The position numbers were made by a program, and so were the translations under genes. The notes under the pieces are model-generated. The model was not told where the DNA came from. It was given only the letters and a program-made list of their open reading frames with translations, and ran no database searches. Shown here piece by piece: positions 17,408 through 25,227 of a DNA stretch of 64,000 nt. Position 1 is the stretch's first letter; the number at the start of each line of letters is the position of its first letter. This stretch comes from Desulfofundulus salinus (GTDB taxonomy: Bacteria > Bacillota > Desulfotomaculia > Desulfotomaculales > Desulfovirgulaceae), in contig NZ_RBWE01000001.1 in assembly GCF_003627965.1 (NCBI RefSeq), positions 581,195 through 645,194 on the forward strand, read 5' to 3'.

Positions 17408-17473
17408 CAGGGCAATGGCGTCCTGATTCAGGCCTGTGGAAAGTAAACGCGGGCCTGAAGCAGGGCGTTTTTT
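17408..17473 (+). promoter_or_regulatory. ANTAR-responsive leader and terminator, glnA-like gene 1
   Basis: CAGGGC and GTCCTG enclose the hexaloop AATGGC (17414-17419), with the A1 and G4 that ANTAR domains recognise. A second hairpin, GCCTGTG with CGCGGGC (17432-17454), has a nine-base loop containing AAAGTA. Its 3' side overlaps the terminator (AAACGC 17445-17450 with GCGTTT, then T). Protein binding should hold the second hairpin and prevent termination. The second loop is a looser match than in the other leaders. Confidence 0.75.
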
Positions 17474-17510
17474 GTTTTCTTGTCCCTGAGTTTTGGAAGG
17501 AGAGATCACC

Positions 17511-18830
17511 ATGCCCACCCTGACCTCCGAAGACGTCCTCCACAAAGCCCGGGAATACAATGTCAAGTTTATCCGGTTACAGTTTACCGATATTTTTGGT
17601 GTCTTGAAAAATATAGCCATCACTGTAGAGGAATTACCCCGGGCGCTGGAAGGCCGGGTGATGTTTGACAGTTCGGTGATCGAGGGTTTCGTCCAAAACC
17701 GTGAGTCGGACATTTACCTGCTCCCCGACCCGGCAACCTTTGTGATCTTTCCCTGGCGGCCCCGGGAAGGGGCAGTGGCCCGGTTGATCTGTGATGTGCT
17801 GACCCCCCAGGGTGAACCTTACGGTGCCTGTTCCCGGGCGGCTTTAAAGCGTGTGCTGGCCAGGGCGAAAGAAATGGACCTGGAGTTCCGGGTAGGAGCG
17901 CAGATCGAATTTTTCCTTTTCCATACCGATGCCCAGGGCAAACCGACCGTTATCACCCACGACCGGGCAGGGTATTGTGACCTTACGCCGGTGGATCTGG
18001 GTGAGAATGCCCGCCGGGATATGGTGCTCACCCTCCAGGAGATGGGCCTGGATGTTTCTTCTTCCCACCATGAGATTGCGCCGGGGCAGCATGAAATCTT
18101 CCTTAAAGAAGATGACGCTTTAACTGTGGCCGACAGCATTGCCACCTTTAAATTTGTGGTGCGCACCATTGCCCAGCGGCACGGCCTGCACGCCTCCTTT
18201 ATGCCTCGCCCCCTGGCCCGTTACAACGGTTCGGGAATGCATTTGCACCAGTTTCTGTGGCGGGACGGTGAAAATGCCTTTTACGATCCTGCCGGGGAGC
18301 ACCAGCTGAGCGAACTGGCCTACCGTTATATAGCCGGGTTGATTACCCATGCCGGGGCCTTAACGGCCATTACCAATCCGCTGGTCAACAGTTACAAGCG
18401 TCTTATACCCACCGACCTGGCTCCGGTACTGGCCGCCTGGTCGGAGGAAAACCGCAGCACCATGATCCGCGTGCCGGCTCAACGCCAGGAAGGCACCCGG
18501 ATAGTTTTACGCAGCCCCGACCCCACTGCCAATCCCTACCTGGCTCTGGCTGCTTCCCTGGCGGCCGGACTGGACGGTATCGAACACGGCCTGGTGCCCG
18601 GGGCACCCCTGTCGGAAAACCATGCACCGGTACGGGAGCTAATTCGCCGCATTGGCCTGCCCCGCCACCTGGCCGACGCGTTACGTGCCCTGGCCGGTGA
18701 TGCGGTGATTCAGAACGCTCTGGGACGGGAGATCACCGCTCGCTTCCTGGAAGCCAAGGAAGACGAATGGGAGCGCTATCAGGCCGAGGTACACCAGTGG
18801 GAGCTGGATGAATATTTGACTAACTTCTAG
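17511..18830 (+). CDS. Glutamine-synthetase-like protein with altered active site
   Basis: 439 aa, full length for GSI-alpha, with N-terminal beta-grasp and C-terminal catalytic domains. It keeps HHEIAPGQHE (n1 metal ligands) and GSGMH, but three key positions differ from its two neighbours: Gln131 replaces the first Glu of GPExEFF, Leu303 replaces the flap Glu of GYEAPV, and Val332 replaces Glu of RIELR. By comparison with Salmonella GS these are E129, E327 and E357: two n2 metal ligands and the catalytic flap residue. Ordinary glutamine synthesis is therefore doubtful; a regulatory pseudoenzyme or a different ligase is possible. ATG follows GGAGAG. Confidence 0.88.
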   Translation: MPTLTSEDVLHKAREYNVKFIRLQFTDIFGVLKNIAITVEELPRALEGRVMFDSSVIEGFVQNRESDIYLLPDPATFVIFPWRPREGAVARLICDVLTPQGEPYGACSRAALKRVLARAKEMDLEFRVGAQIEFFLFHTDAQGKPTVITHDRAGYCDLTPVDLGENARRDMVLTLQEMGLDVSSSHHEIAPGQHEIFLKEDDALTVADSIATFKFVVRTIAQRHGLHASFMPRPLARYNGSGMHLHQFLWRDGENAFYDPAGEHQLSELAYRYIAGLITHAGALTAITNPLVNSYKRLIPTDLAPVLAAWSEENRSTMIRVPAQRQEGTRIVLRSPDPTANPYLALAASLAAGLDGIEHGLVPGAPLSENHAPVRELIRRIGLPRHLADALRALAGDAVIQNALGREITARFLEAKEDEWERYQAEVHQWELDEYLTNF

Positions 18831-18916
18831 TTCCGGGATTTTGTTACCAGGACACTTTGTGAAAGAAACAATCCGGGGTGTTCCCGGTGGAAAAATAGAT
18901 GAGAAAGGGGGGATGG

Positions 18917-19066
18917 TTGGCAAAGAATTGGCTGGATAGAGAGAAACGGCGGATAAAAAAAGTCCGGCTTGATGTTGACCACCAGGCCGGCACTGGAGAA
19001 GAAAACATTTTTAGAAAGAACCATTACCTTAATTTTACCGTGTTTTTTAGGAGGATGGAACAATGA
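18917..19066 (+). CDS. Possible 49-aa ORF overlapping the next gene
   Basis: A TTG at 18917, close behind AAAGGGGGG, opens 49 codons rich in Lys/Arg (MAKNWLDREKRRIKKVRLDV). The frame ends in an ATGA overlap with the following gene, the usual sign of coupling. Against it: a GC-rich dyad (CCGGC at 18982 and GCCGG at 19006) crosses the frame and no family is recognised. It may simply be leader sequence. Confidence 0.25.
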   Translation: MAKNWLDREKRRIKKVRLDVDHQAGTGEENIFRKNHYLNFTVFFRRMEQ

Positions 19067-20643
19067 GTTTTAGTAAAGGTGTTAACGCTACTGCAGCTAC
19101 CCTGACCCGGCTGCGCACCGGTGAGAGCTATTGTCCCTTTAGCGGGATGTGTGTGACCTGTCTGGACGGTTGCCCCGGCCTTTGTGAAATAGGTAAATCT
19201 TCCGTGCGGGGCAAGGAAGTACTTTATCCCCAGCCCTTCGGCAAAACTACCTCTGCTTCCCAGAAGGATTACCCGGTGGATTATTCCCACTTCAACATCC
19301 TCGGTACCGCCGTGGGCGCCCACGGTATTGAAGCCGATCCCGACAGGGCCATTTTCCCGGCGGTCAGCCTGGAAACCGCCGTGGGAGCCAGCGCGGATTT
19401 AAGACTCAACCTGCCCATTGTAATCGCCGCCATGGGGTCCACCAATGTGGCTGCCAATAACTGGGATCACCTGGCCGCCGGGGCGGCTATATCCGGGGTG
19501 GGCATTGTTATTGGTGAAAACGTATGCGCCATGGACCCCAATGCGGAAATAAAGGATGGGCGCGTTGTCCATTCCCCCAACCTTGCCAGGCGGGTGAAGG
19601 ACTTCCAGGAATGGTACAACGGCAGGGGATTTATTGCCGTGCAGGCCAATGTGGAAGATACCAAGCTGGGGGTCCAGGAGTACGCCATTGAAAAGCTGGG
19701 CGTGGAGGCCGTGGAACTCAAGTGGGGCCAGGGGGCCAAGGACATCGGCGGCGAAGTGAAGCTGGACAGCCTGGAGCGGGCACTGCAGCTAAAGAGCCGC
19801 GGGTATATTGTGCTGCCCGATCCCACGGACCCCAGGGTACAGGCGGCCTACCGGGCCGGTGCTTTCAATGAGTTTGAGCGCCATTCGCGCATTGGCATGG
19901 TGGAATACGAGTCCTTTATGGCCCGGGTGGAAGAACTGCGCAAGGCCGGGGCAAAGTACGTCTTCTTGAAGACCGGCGCCTACCGTCCGGCCGACCTGGC
20001 CCGGGCAGTAAAATATGCCTCTGATGCCAGGCTCGACCTGCTGACCGTTGATGGTGCCGGCGGCGGTACCGGCATGAGCCCCTGGCGGATGATGAATGAG
20101 TGGGGCGTGCCCACCGTCTACCTGCAGGCGCTTCTGGTTAAGTACCTGGATAAACTGGCAGCCAGGGGCGCCTATGTCCCGCCGGTGGCCATTGCCGGTG
20201 GTTTCACCCTGGAGGATCACATGTTCAAGGGACTGGCTATTGGTGCTCCCTACGTGAAAGCCATCGGCATGGCCCGCTCGCCCCTGACGGCGGCCATGGT
20301 AGGTAAGACCGTGGGCGAAGCTGTAAAATCCGGCAAGGTGCCCAATGAGTACAAGAAATACGGTGAGTCCCTTGAGCAGGTCTTCATTGCTGCCAGCGAG
20401 CTGAAGGAAAAACTGGGTGCCGAAGCCTTTGAAAAACTGCCCGTGGGAGCCATCGGTGTCTACACTTACTTTGAGCGGCTGGCCCAGGGCCTGCGGCAGT
20501 TCATGTGCGGCGCCCGCAAGTTTGCCCTGTCCTACATCACCCGGGACGATGTGACCGCCCTGACCAGGGAAGCAGCTGAAATTACCGGCATCAGGTACGT
20601 CATGGATGTGGATGCCGAAGAGGTTGAAGAAATTTTAGGTTAA
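19063..20643 (+). CDS. FMN-binding glutamate-synthase-family protein
   Basis: 526 aa. The TIM-barrel FMN domain of glutamate synthase is evident: PIVIAAMGSTNVA, VEAVELKWGQGAKDIGG, LLTVDGAGGGTGMSPW, PPVAIAGGF and a Cys-containing end (RQFMCGARKFAL). The N-terminus adds a Cys-rich stretch (CPFSGMCVTCLDGCPGLC) that could hold an Fe-S cluster. It lacks the amidotransferase domain. It lies between two glnA genes, but whether it makes glutamate or acts on another substrate is unknown. ATG behind TTAGGAGG. Confidence 0.85.
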   Translation: MSFSKGVNATAATLTRLRTGESYCPFSGMCVTCLDGCPGLCEIGKSSVRGKEVLYPQPFGKTTSASQKDYPVDYSHFNILGTAVGAHGIEADPDRAIFPAVSLETAVGASADLRLNLPIVIAAMGSTNVAANNWDHLAAGAAISGVGIVIGENVCAMDPNAEIKDGRVVHSPNLARRVKDFQEWYNGRGFIAVQANVEDTKLGVQEYAIEKLGVEAVELKWGQGAKDIGGEVKLDSLERALQLKSRGYIVLPDPTDPRVQAAYRAGAFNEFERHSRIGMVEYESFMARVEELRKAGAKYVFLKTGAYRPADLARAVKYASDARLDLLTVDGAGGGTGMSPWRMMNEWGVPTVYLQALLVKYLDKLAARGAYVPPVAIAGGFTLEDHMFKGLAIGAPYVKAIGMARSPLTAAMVGKTVGEAVKSGKVPNEYKKYGESLEQVFIAASELKEKLGAEAFEKLPVGAIGVYTYFERLAQGLRQFMCGARKFALSYITRDDVTALTREAAEITGIRYVMDVDAEEVEEILG

Positions 20644-20656
20644 CACTAAAAAACTG

Positions 20657-20685
20657 TTGCCAAGGGCCGGGGTACGGATTATAAT
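20657..20685 (+). promoter_or_regulatory. Promoter of ANTAR regulator 2
   Basis: TTGCCA (20657-20662) and TATAAT (20680-20685) are 17 bp apart. The transcript would start about 20 nt before the first ANTAR hairpin. Confidence 0.75.
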
Positions 20686-20711
20686 AAAAACATGCCAAAG
20701 GTTTATTTGTA

Positions 20712-20787
20712 GGGTACAATGATGTGCCCGGCTATGAACAGGCAATGACGCCCTCGACAGGCCATACGGCCTTGAAGAGGGCATTTT
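20712..20787 (+). promoter_or_regulatory. ANTAR dual-hexaloop leader of ANTAR regulator 2
   Basis: Hairpin 1: GGGTAC and GTGCCC around the hexaloop AATGAT (20718-20723). Hairpin 2: GGC and GCC around AATGAC (20744-20749). Both loops have A1 and G4. Hairpin 2 overlaps the 5' arm of the terminator GCCCTC (20750-20755) with GAGGGC (20777-20782) and T5. The gene for an ANTAR protein therefore sits behind an ANTAR target, which implies positive autoregulation. Confidence 0.85.
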
Positions 20788-20873
20788 TCTTCCCGGGAAG
20801 GTGGTATTTTTTCCAGTAGTCCGGCAACGCCCGGCGGATTGGTTACCAGGAACAATTTGGGAGGAAAATCTCC

Positions 20874-21455
20874 ATGGCGGAACAGAGAATAGTGCTGGTA
20901 GATAGCGATGCCACCTGGAGAAAGTCCATTAAAGCCGTGCTCACCAAGCTGGGATACTGGGTCGTGGGTGAGGCATCGGATGGCCTTTCGGGCCTCAAGC
21001 TGGTGCGCAGCCGGCAGCCGGATCTGCTGATCATCGAGGCCGGGGTGCCGGGCATGGACGGGCTGGAAGTGGCACGCATTCTCCATGAGGATAAATTGGC
21101 CCCAGTGGTCGTGCTGGTTAACTCCATGAGTCCCGGCCTTTTAGAGAAAGCCAAAGAGGCGCGGGTATCGGCCCTCCTGACCAAGCCGGTGGATGAAAGT
21201 ACCCTGTTGTCCGCCGTGGAACTGGCCCTGGCCAACTACCAGGAAATCATCAAGCTGGAAAGCCAGGTCCAGGAATTAAAGGAAGCCCTGGAAACCCGTA
21301 AATTGGTAGAAAAAGCCAAGGGAATCCTGATGGAGACACTGGGACTCACGGAAGCCGAGGCATTCCGGCGCATGCAAAAAAGCAGCATGGACAAACGCAT
21401 TTCCATGCGTCAGGTTGCCGAAGCCATCATCCTGGCCCACAACTTAAAAAGTTAA
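20874..21455 (+). CDS. ANTAR-domain RNA-binding antiterminator regulator 2 with degenerate receiver
   Basis: 193 aa, paralogue of the protein at 16715. Receiver-like domain (IVLVDSDATWRKSI start; LLTKPVD keeps the Lys), coiled coil, then ANTAR domain AKGILMETLGLTEAEAFRRMQ. The phospho-acceptor position is Glu55 (LLIIEAGVPG). ATG follows GGGAGGAAAATC. The stop codon is immediately followed by another ANTAR leader controlling glnA 2, so readthrough from this gene into glnA 2 is itself gated by antitermination. Confidence 0.92.
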   Translation: MAEQRIVLVDSDATWRKSIKAVLTKLGYWVVGEASDGLSGLKLVRSRQPDLLIIEAGVPGMDGLEVARILHEDKLAPVVVLVNSMSPGLLEKAKEARVSALLTKPVDESTLLSAVELALANYQEIIKLESQVQELKEALETRKLVEKAKGILMETLGLTEAEAFRRMQKSSMDKRISMRQVAEAIILAHNLKS

Positions 21456-21537
21456 GGTATAATGACGTACCAAAAAATGGGCAAAGGCGCCCTGTGGGGA
21501 ATTAAGTCAGTATGAACTATTCCCTTGGGGCGCCTTT
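21456..21537 (+). promoter_or_regulatory. ANTAR dual-hexaloop attenuator between ANTAR regulator 2 and glnA 2
   Basis: Hairpin 1: GGTAT and GTACC around AATGAC (21461-21466). Hairpin 2: GGGC and GCCC around AAAGGC (21483-21488). The terminator pairs AAAGGCGCCC (21483-21492) with GGGGCGCCTTT (21527-21537), so hairpin 2 and the terminator exclude each other. It begins one base after the upstream stop codon. A TATAAT-like string at 21458 is part of hairpin 1 rather than a clear promoter. Confidence 0.88.
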
Positions 21538-21571
21538 CCATTTTGAAAAATTTCAAGAAGGTGGTTGTTTT

Positions 21572-22903
21572 ATGGACGAAGCAATTAAAAAAGAAGTACT
21601 GGCCAAAGCGAGGGAAATGGGCGTAAAGTTCATCCGCCTGCAGTTCACCGACATTCTCGGTGTGCTCAAGAACATGGCCATCACCGTGGAACAGCTGGAA
21701 AAGGCCCTGGACGGGGAGCTGATGTTTGACGGCTCTTCCATTCACGGATTTACCCGTATTGAAGAGTCCGATATGTACCTTCGTCCCGATCCCAAAACCT
21801 TTGCCGTATTTCCCTGGCGTCCCCGGGACGGTGCCGTGGCCCGCCTCATGTGCGATGTCTATAATCCCGACGGCACTCCTTATGCCGGCTGCCCCCGCAA
21901 CACCCTCAAGCGGGTACTGGCCCAGGCGGCGGAAATGGGCTTTACCATGAATGTGGGACCCGAGCTGGAATTCTTCCTTTTCCAGGTGGATTCCGAGGGA
22001 CGTCCCACCCTGCGCACCCACGATAAGGCCGGTTACTTCGACCTCAGCCCTGTGGATCTGGGGGAGAACGCCCGCCGGGCTATGGTGCTTACCCTGGAAG
22101 AAATGGGTTTTGAAATTGAGGCCTCCCACCACGAGGTGGCTCCCGGCCAGCATGAGATTGACTTTAAGTATTCCGATGCCCTGGATTGTGCCGATAAAAT
22201 TGTGACCTTCAAATTTGTGGTGCGGACCATTGCTCAGCGGCACGGTTTGCATGCCACGTTCATGCCCAAGCCCGTCTATGGCATTAATGGCAGCGGCATG
22301 CACACCAACCAGTCCCTCTTCCGGGGGAACGAAAATGCTTTCTATGACCCTTCCGCCCCCGACGGGTTGAGTGATATTGCCCGCTACTACATCGGCGGTC
22401 TAATGAAGCATGCCCGGGCCCTGGCCGCGGTAACCAACCCCACGGTAAACTCCTATAAACGTCTGGTGCCCGGTTATGAGGCCCCGGTTTATATTGCCTG
22501 GTCGGGGCGCAACCGCAGCCCGCTCATCCGCATCCCGGCCAAGCGGGGCATGTCCACCCGCATTGAGCTGCGCAACCCCGACCCATCCTGCAACCCCTAC
22601 CTGGCCCTGGCGGTCTGTCTGGCGGCCGGCCTGGATGGGATTAAAAACCGCATTGAGCCGCCGCCTCCCTGTGATCGCAACATTTACGAGATGACCGCTG
22701 CCGAGCGGCGGGAACTGGGTATCGAGAGCCTGCCCGCCAGCCTGGAGGAAGCCCTGCAGGAACTGGCCAGGGATGAAGTGATCAGGGGAGCTCTTGGTGA
22801 AGACATTTACACCAAGTTTGTCGAGGCCAAACAAAAGGAATGGGAAAATTACCGCGTCCAGGTTCACCCCTGGGAAATTGAAGAGTATCTAACCAGGTTT
22901 TAA
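21572..22903 (+). CDS. glnA: Glutamine synthetase, type I
   Basis: 443 aa. All hallmark residues are present: [80 protein letters not shown]. It has the GSI-alpha length, without the GSI-beta adenylylation loop. It condenses glutamate and ammonia with ATP. ATG 21572 follows AAGAAGGTGG; the upstream in-frame codons cover the leader terminator. Controlled by the ANTAR attenuator. Confidence 0.95.
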   Translation: MDEAIKKEVLAKAREMGVKFIRLQFTDILGVLKNMAITVEQLEKALDGELMFDGSSIHGFTRIEESDMYLRPDPKTFAVFPWRPRDGAVARLMCDVYNPDGTPYAGCPRNTLKRVLAQAAEMGFTMNVGPELEFFLFQVDSEGRPTLRTHDKAGYFDLSPVDLGENARRAMVLTLEEMGFEIEASHHEVAPGQHEIDFKYSDALDCADKIVTFKFVVRTIAQRHGLHATFMPKPVYGINGSGMHTNQSLFRGNENAFYDPSAPDGLSDIARYYIGGLMKHARALAAVTNPTVNSYKRLVPGYEAPVYIAWSGRNRSPLIRIPAKRGMSTRIELRNPDPSCNPYLALAVCLAAGLDGIKNRIEPPPPCDRNIYEMTAAERRELGIESLPASLEEALQELARDEVIRGALGEDIYTKFVEAKQKEWENYRVQVHPWEIEEYLTRF

Positions 22904-22931
22904 ACAGGTTTTGTTACCATCCTCCTAATAG

Positions 22932-22964
22932 CCCTGCCGGGGATACACCGGTAGGGTGTTTTTT
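22932..22964 (+). terminator. Terminator after glnA 2
   Basis: CCCTGCCGG (22932-22940) pairs with CCGGTAGGG (22948-22956), followed by a T-rich run. Confidence 0.8.
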
Positions 22965-22999
22965 CCAGGGCAAAAAATTTGTCAAAAAGCCCTTTTCTT

Positions 23000-23027
23000 T
23001 TGAGGTATTTATGGTATATACTATAAA
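23000..23027 (+). promoter_or_regulatory. Promoter of glnA 3
   Basis: TTGAGG (23000-23005), 16-bp spacer, TATAAA (23022-23027). A TATACT at 23017 is an alternative -10. Confidence 0.5.
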
Positions 23028-23060
23028 CTAGCTTTAAAATAATGGTGCAAGAACATAATT

Positions 23061-23143
23061 CGGGTACGATGTTGTATCCGGGAGGGGCAATGGGGCCCAC
23101 ATACAGCAGGTGAATCATAATCCTGCAGGTGTGGCCTTTTTTT
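23061..23143 (+). promoter_or_regulatory. ANTAR dual-hexaloop leader of glnA 3
   Basis: Hairpin 1: CGGGTAC and GTATCCG around the six-base loop GATGTT (23068-23073), which has G rather than A at position 1. Hairpin 2: GGGC and GCCC around AATGGG (23089-23094), a full match. Hairpin 2 overlaps the 5' arm of a terminator closing with CCTGC and GTGGCC (23131-23136) and seven T. Confidence 0.82.
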
Positions 23144-23189
23144 CGTAAATAGCCCCCGGTGTTTTTTGAAGGGAGAGGTGTAAGGGCCC

Positions 23190-24521
23190 GTGGCTCAGTT
23201 GACTAACGATGATGTAAGGCACCTGGCCAAAGAACTGGGAGTAAAATTTATCCGCCTGCAGTTTACCGATATTTTCGGAGTATTAAAAAACGTATCCATT
23301 ACCGTGGAACAGCTGGACAAGGCTTTAAACGGAGAGCTTATGTTCGACGGCTCTTCCATTGAAGGTTTTGTCCGTATCGAAGAATCGGACATGTACTTGC
23401 GTCCCGACCCGGCCACCTTTGTGGTCTTTCCCTGGCGCCCCCGGGACGGGGCGGTGGCCCGGTTGATATGTGACATTTATAACGCCGATGGGACGCCCTT
23501 TATCGGCGACCCCCGTTACGTGCTCAAGCGTGTTATAGCCGAAGCCCGGGAAATGGGTTTTACCATGAACGTGGGGCCCGAGGCGGAGTTTTTCCTCTTC
23601 CACGTAGACAGTGACGGCCGTCCCACTACCATCACCCACGACCGGGCGGGCTATTTTGACCTGACGCCCGTGGATTTGGGTGAAGATGCCCGGCGGGACA
23701 TGGTCCTCACCCTGGAGCAGATGGGTTTTGAAATCGAGGCTTCCCACCATGAGGTGGCTCCCGGGCAGCACGAAATTGATTTTAAATATGCCGATGCCCT
23801 GGATACCGCCGACAAGGTGGTCACCTTTAAGTTTGTGGTACGCACCATCGCCCAGAGGCACGGGCTGCATGCCTCCTTCATGCCCAAGCCCATATTCGGC
23901 ATAGCCGGTTCGGGAATGCACTTAAACCAGTCCCTCATGAAAAACGGGGAGAATGCCTTTTACGATCCCCAGGCACCCCTGCAGTTGAGCGATACGGCCC
24001 TGTATTACATCGGCGGCTTGATGAAGCACGCGCGGGCCATTGCCGCCATAACCAACCCGACGGTAAACTCGTACAAGCGTCTGGTTTCCGGTTACGAGGC
24101 ACCGGTGTATATCGCCTGGTCCTCCCGCAACCGCAGCCCCCTCATCCGTATTCCGGCCAAACGGGGCCAGTCAACCCGCATCGAGCTGCGCAGCCCGGAC
24201 CCGTCCTGCAACCCGTACCTGGCCCTGGCAGTGTGCCTGGCGGCGGGGCTGGACGGCATTAAAAACCGCATTTTGCCTCCGCCGCCCTGTGATTGCAACA
24301 TTTATGAAATGAGTGCCAGGGAACGGGAGGAGCGGGGCATCGGCTGCCTGCCCGAGAGTTTGAAGGAAGCCCTGGATGAGCTGGAGCGGGACGAGGTGAT
24401 CAAGGAAGCTCTCGGCCCCCACGTGTTCAGCCGTTTTATGGAGGCCAAGCGCATTGAATGGGACCGTTACCGCGTGCAGGTACATCCCTGGGAGATTGAA
24501 GAGTACCTGACCAAGTATTAA
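23190..24521 (+). CDS. glnA: Glutamine synthetase, type I (second canonical copy)
   Basis: 443 aa, closely similar to the preceding copy and to GSI-alpha enzymes: [62 protein letters not shown]. All metal ligands and the flap Glu are retained. GTG 23190 with GGGAGAGG upstream. Two intact and one altered copy within 7 kb, each with its own ANTAR leader, suggest differential rather than simple redundant use. Confidence 0.95.
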   Translation: MAQLTNDDVRHLAKELGVKFIRLQFTDIFGVLKNVSITVEQLDKALNGELMFDGSSIEGFVRIEESDMYLRPDPATFVVFPWRPRDGAVARLICDIYNADGTPFIGDPRYVLKRVIAEAREMGFTMNVGPEAEFFLFHVDSDGRPTTITHDRAGYFDLTPVDLGEDARRDMVLTLEQMGFEIEASHHEVAPGQHEIDFKYADALDTADKVVTFKFVVRTIAQRHGLHASFMPKPIFGIAGSGMHLNQSLMKNGENAFYDPQAPLQLSDTALYYIGGLMKHARAIAAITNPTVNSYKRLVSGYEAPVYIAWSSRNRSPLIRIPAKRGQSTRIELRSPDPSCNPYLALAVCLAAGLDGIKNRILPPPPCDCNIYEMSAREREERGIGCLPESLKEALDELERDEVIKEALGPHVFSRFMEAKRIEWDRYRVQVHPWEIEEYLTKY

Positions 24522-24602
24522 GCTTGCTCGCTCCAGGCCGGAGCACCGGACGACGAGGAACGCCCGCTACCCGAAGTGTGCGACATAATAAAACAAACGA
24601 AA

Positions 24603-24714
24603 CCGGCACAACGGTGTGCCGGGGCAACGAGGGCAACGAGGCCCACGTGCAGGTCACCTTTCGAGGAGGAAAATATCCATTTCCATCCCACAGGCCTGCC
24701 GTGGGCTTTTTTTT
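24603..24714 (+). promoter_or_regulatory. ANTAR dual-hexaloop leader of the split glutamate synthase operon
   Basis: The clearest copy in the window. Hairpin 1: CCGGCAC and GTGCCGG around AACGGT (24610-24615). Hairpin 2: GGGC and GCCC around AACGAG (24635-24640). Both loops have A1 and G4. The terminator pairs GCCCAC (24641-24646) and GCAGG with CCTGC and GTGGGC (24701-24706), then eight T. It precedes the ferredoxin-like subunit gene. Confidence 0.9.
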
Positions 24715-24765
24715 ACTCTTTTTAACCACCTTAGTCTATAGTCTATCGGGGAAGGAGCGACGGAA

Positions 24766-25212
24766 ATGCCTCGAGTTGTGGTCAAGCCGGAAGTCTGTAT
24801 TGGTTGCCACCTGTGTGAGGTCTGGTGCGTGGTGGCACATTCACGCAGTAAAAACATTCTCAAAGCATTTCTCCATGAAACACCACGGCCGGTACCCCGG
24901 GTGGTGGTGGAAGAAAACCTACCCTTTACCCTCCCCGTGCATTGCCGGCACTGTATCGAACCGTCCTGCGTGGAGGCATGCATCAGTGGGGCACTGTACA
25001 GGGACCCCCTCACAGGCCGGGTGGAACACGACGCCGACCGCTGTGTGGGCTGCTACAGCTGCGTTATGGCCTGTCCCTACGGGGCAGTGGTCATTGATGA
25101 AGTCAACCGCAAAATAGCCAGGTGCGATCTGTGTAAGGAAATGGGAGAACCGGCCTGCGTGAAGCAGTGTCCCAACCGGGCACTGGTTTATCAGGACTCG
25201 TTCACCAGTTAG
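24766..25212 (+). CDS. Ferredoxin-like 4Fe-4S subunit of split glutamate synthase
   Basis: 148 aa with four Cys clusters typical of HycB/DmsB-like electron-transfer subunits: CIGCHLCEVWC, CRHCIEPSCVEAC, CVGCYSCVMAC and CDLCKEMGEPACVKQC. It would pass electrons between the flavoprotein encoded next and the FMN subunit. ATG behind GGAAGGAGCG. First gene of the operon; 15 bases to the next gene. In archaeal-type glutamate synthases such a protein is separate, as here. Confidence 0.85.
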   Translation: MPRVVVKPEVCIGCHLCEVWCVVAHSRSKNILKAFLHETPRPVPRVVVEENLPFTLPVHCRHCIEPSCVEACISGALYRDPLTGRVEHDADRCVGCYSCVMACPYGAVVIDEVNRKIARCDLCKEMGEPACVKQCPNRALVYQDSFTS

Positions 25213-25227
25213 GCAAGGAGGAAGCTT

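Noticed and set aside
18981-19014. ANTAR-type hairpin ahead of the FMN glutamate-synthase-like gene
   Set aside because: The CCGGC/GCCGG dyad has a long loop without the A1-G4 hexaloop and lacks a following T-run terminator.
21458-21463. TATAAT as a -10 promoter element for glnA 2
   Set aside because: It forms part of the first ANTAR hairpin and has no good -35 partner; readthrough from the upstream gene is more consistent.
24524-25117. 197-codon plus-strand frame covering the ANTAR leader
   Set aside because: It overlaps the leader hairpins and the ferredoxin gene in another frame and shows no family similarity.
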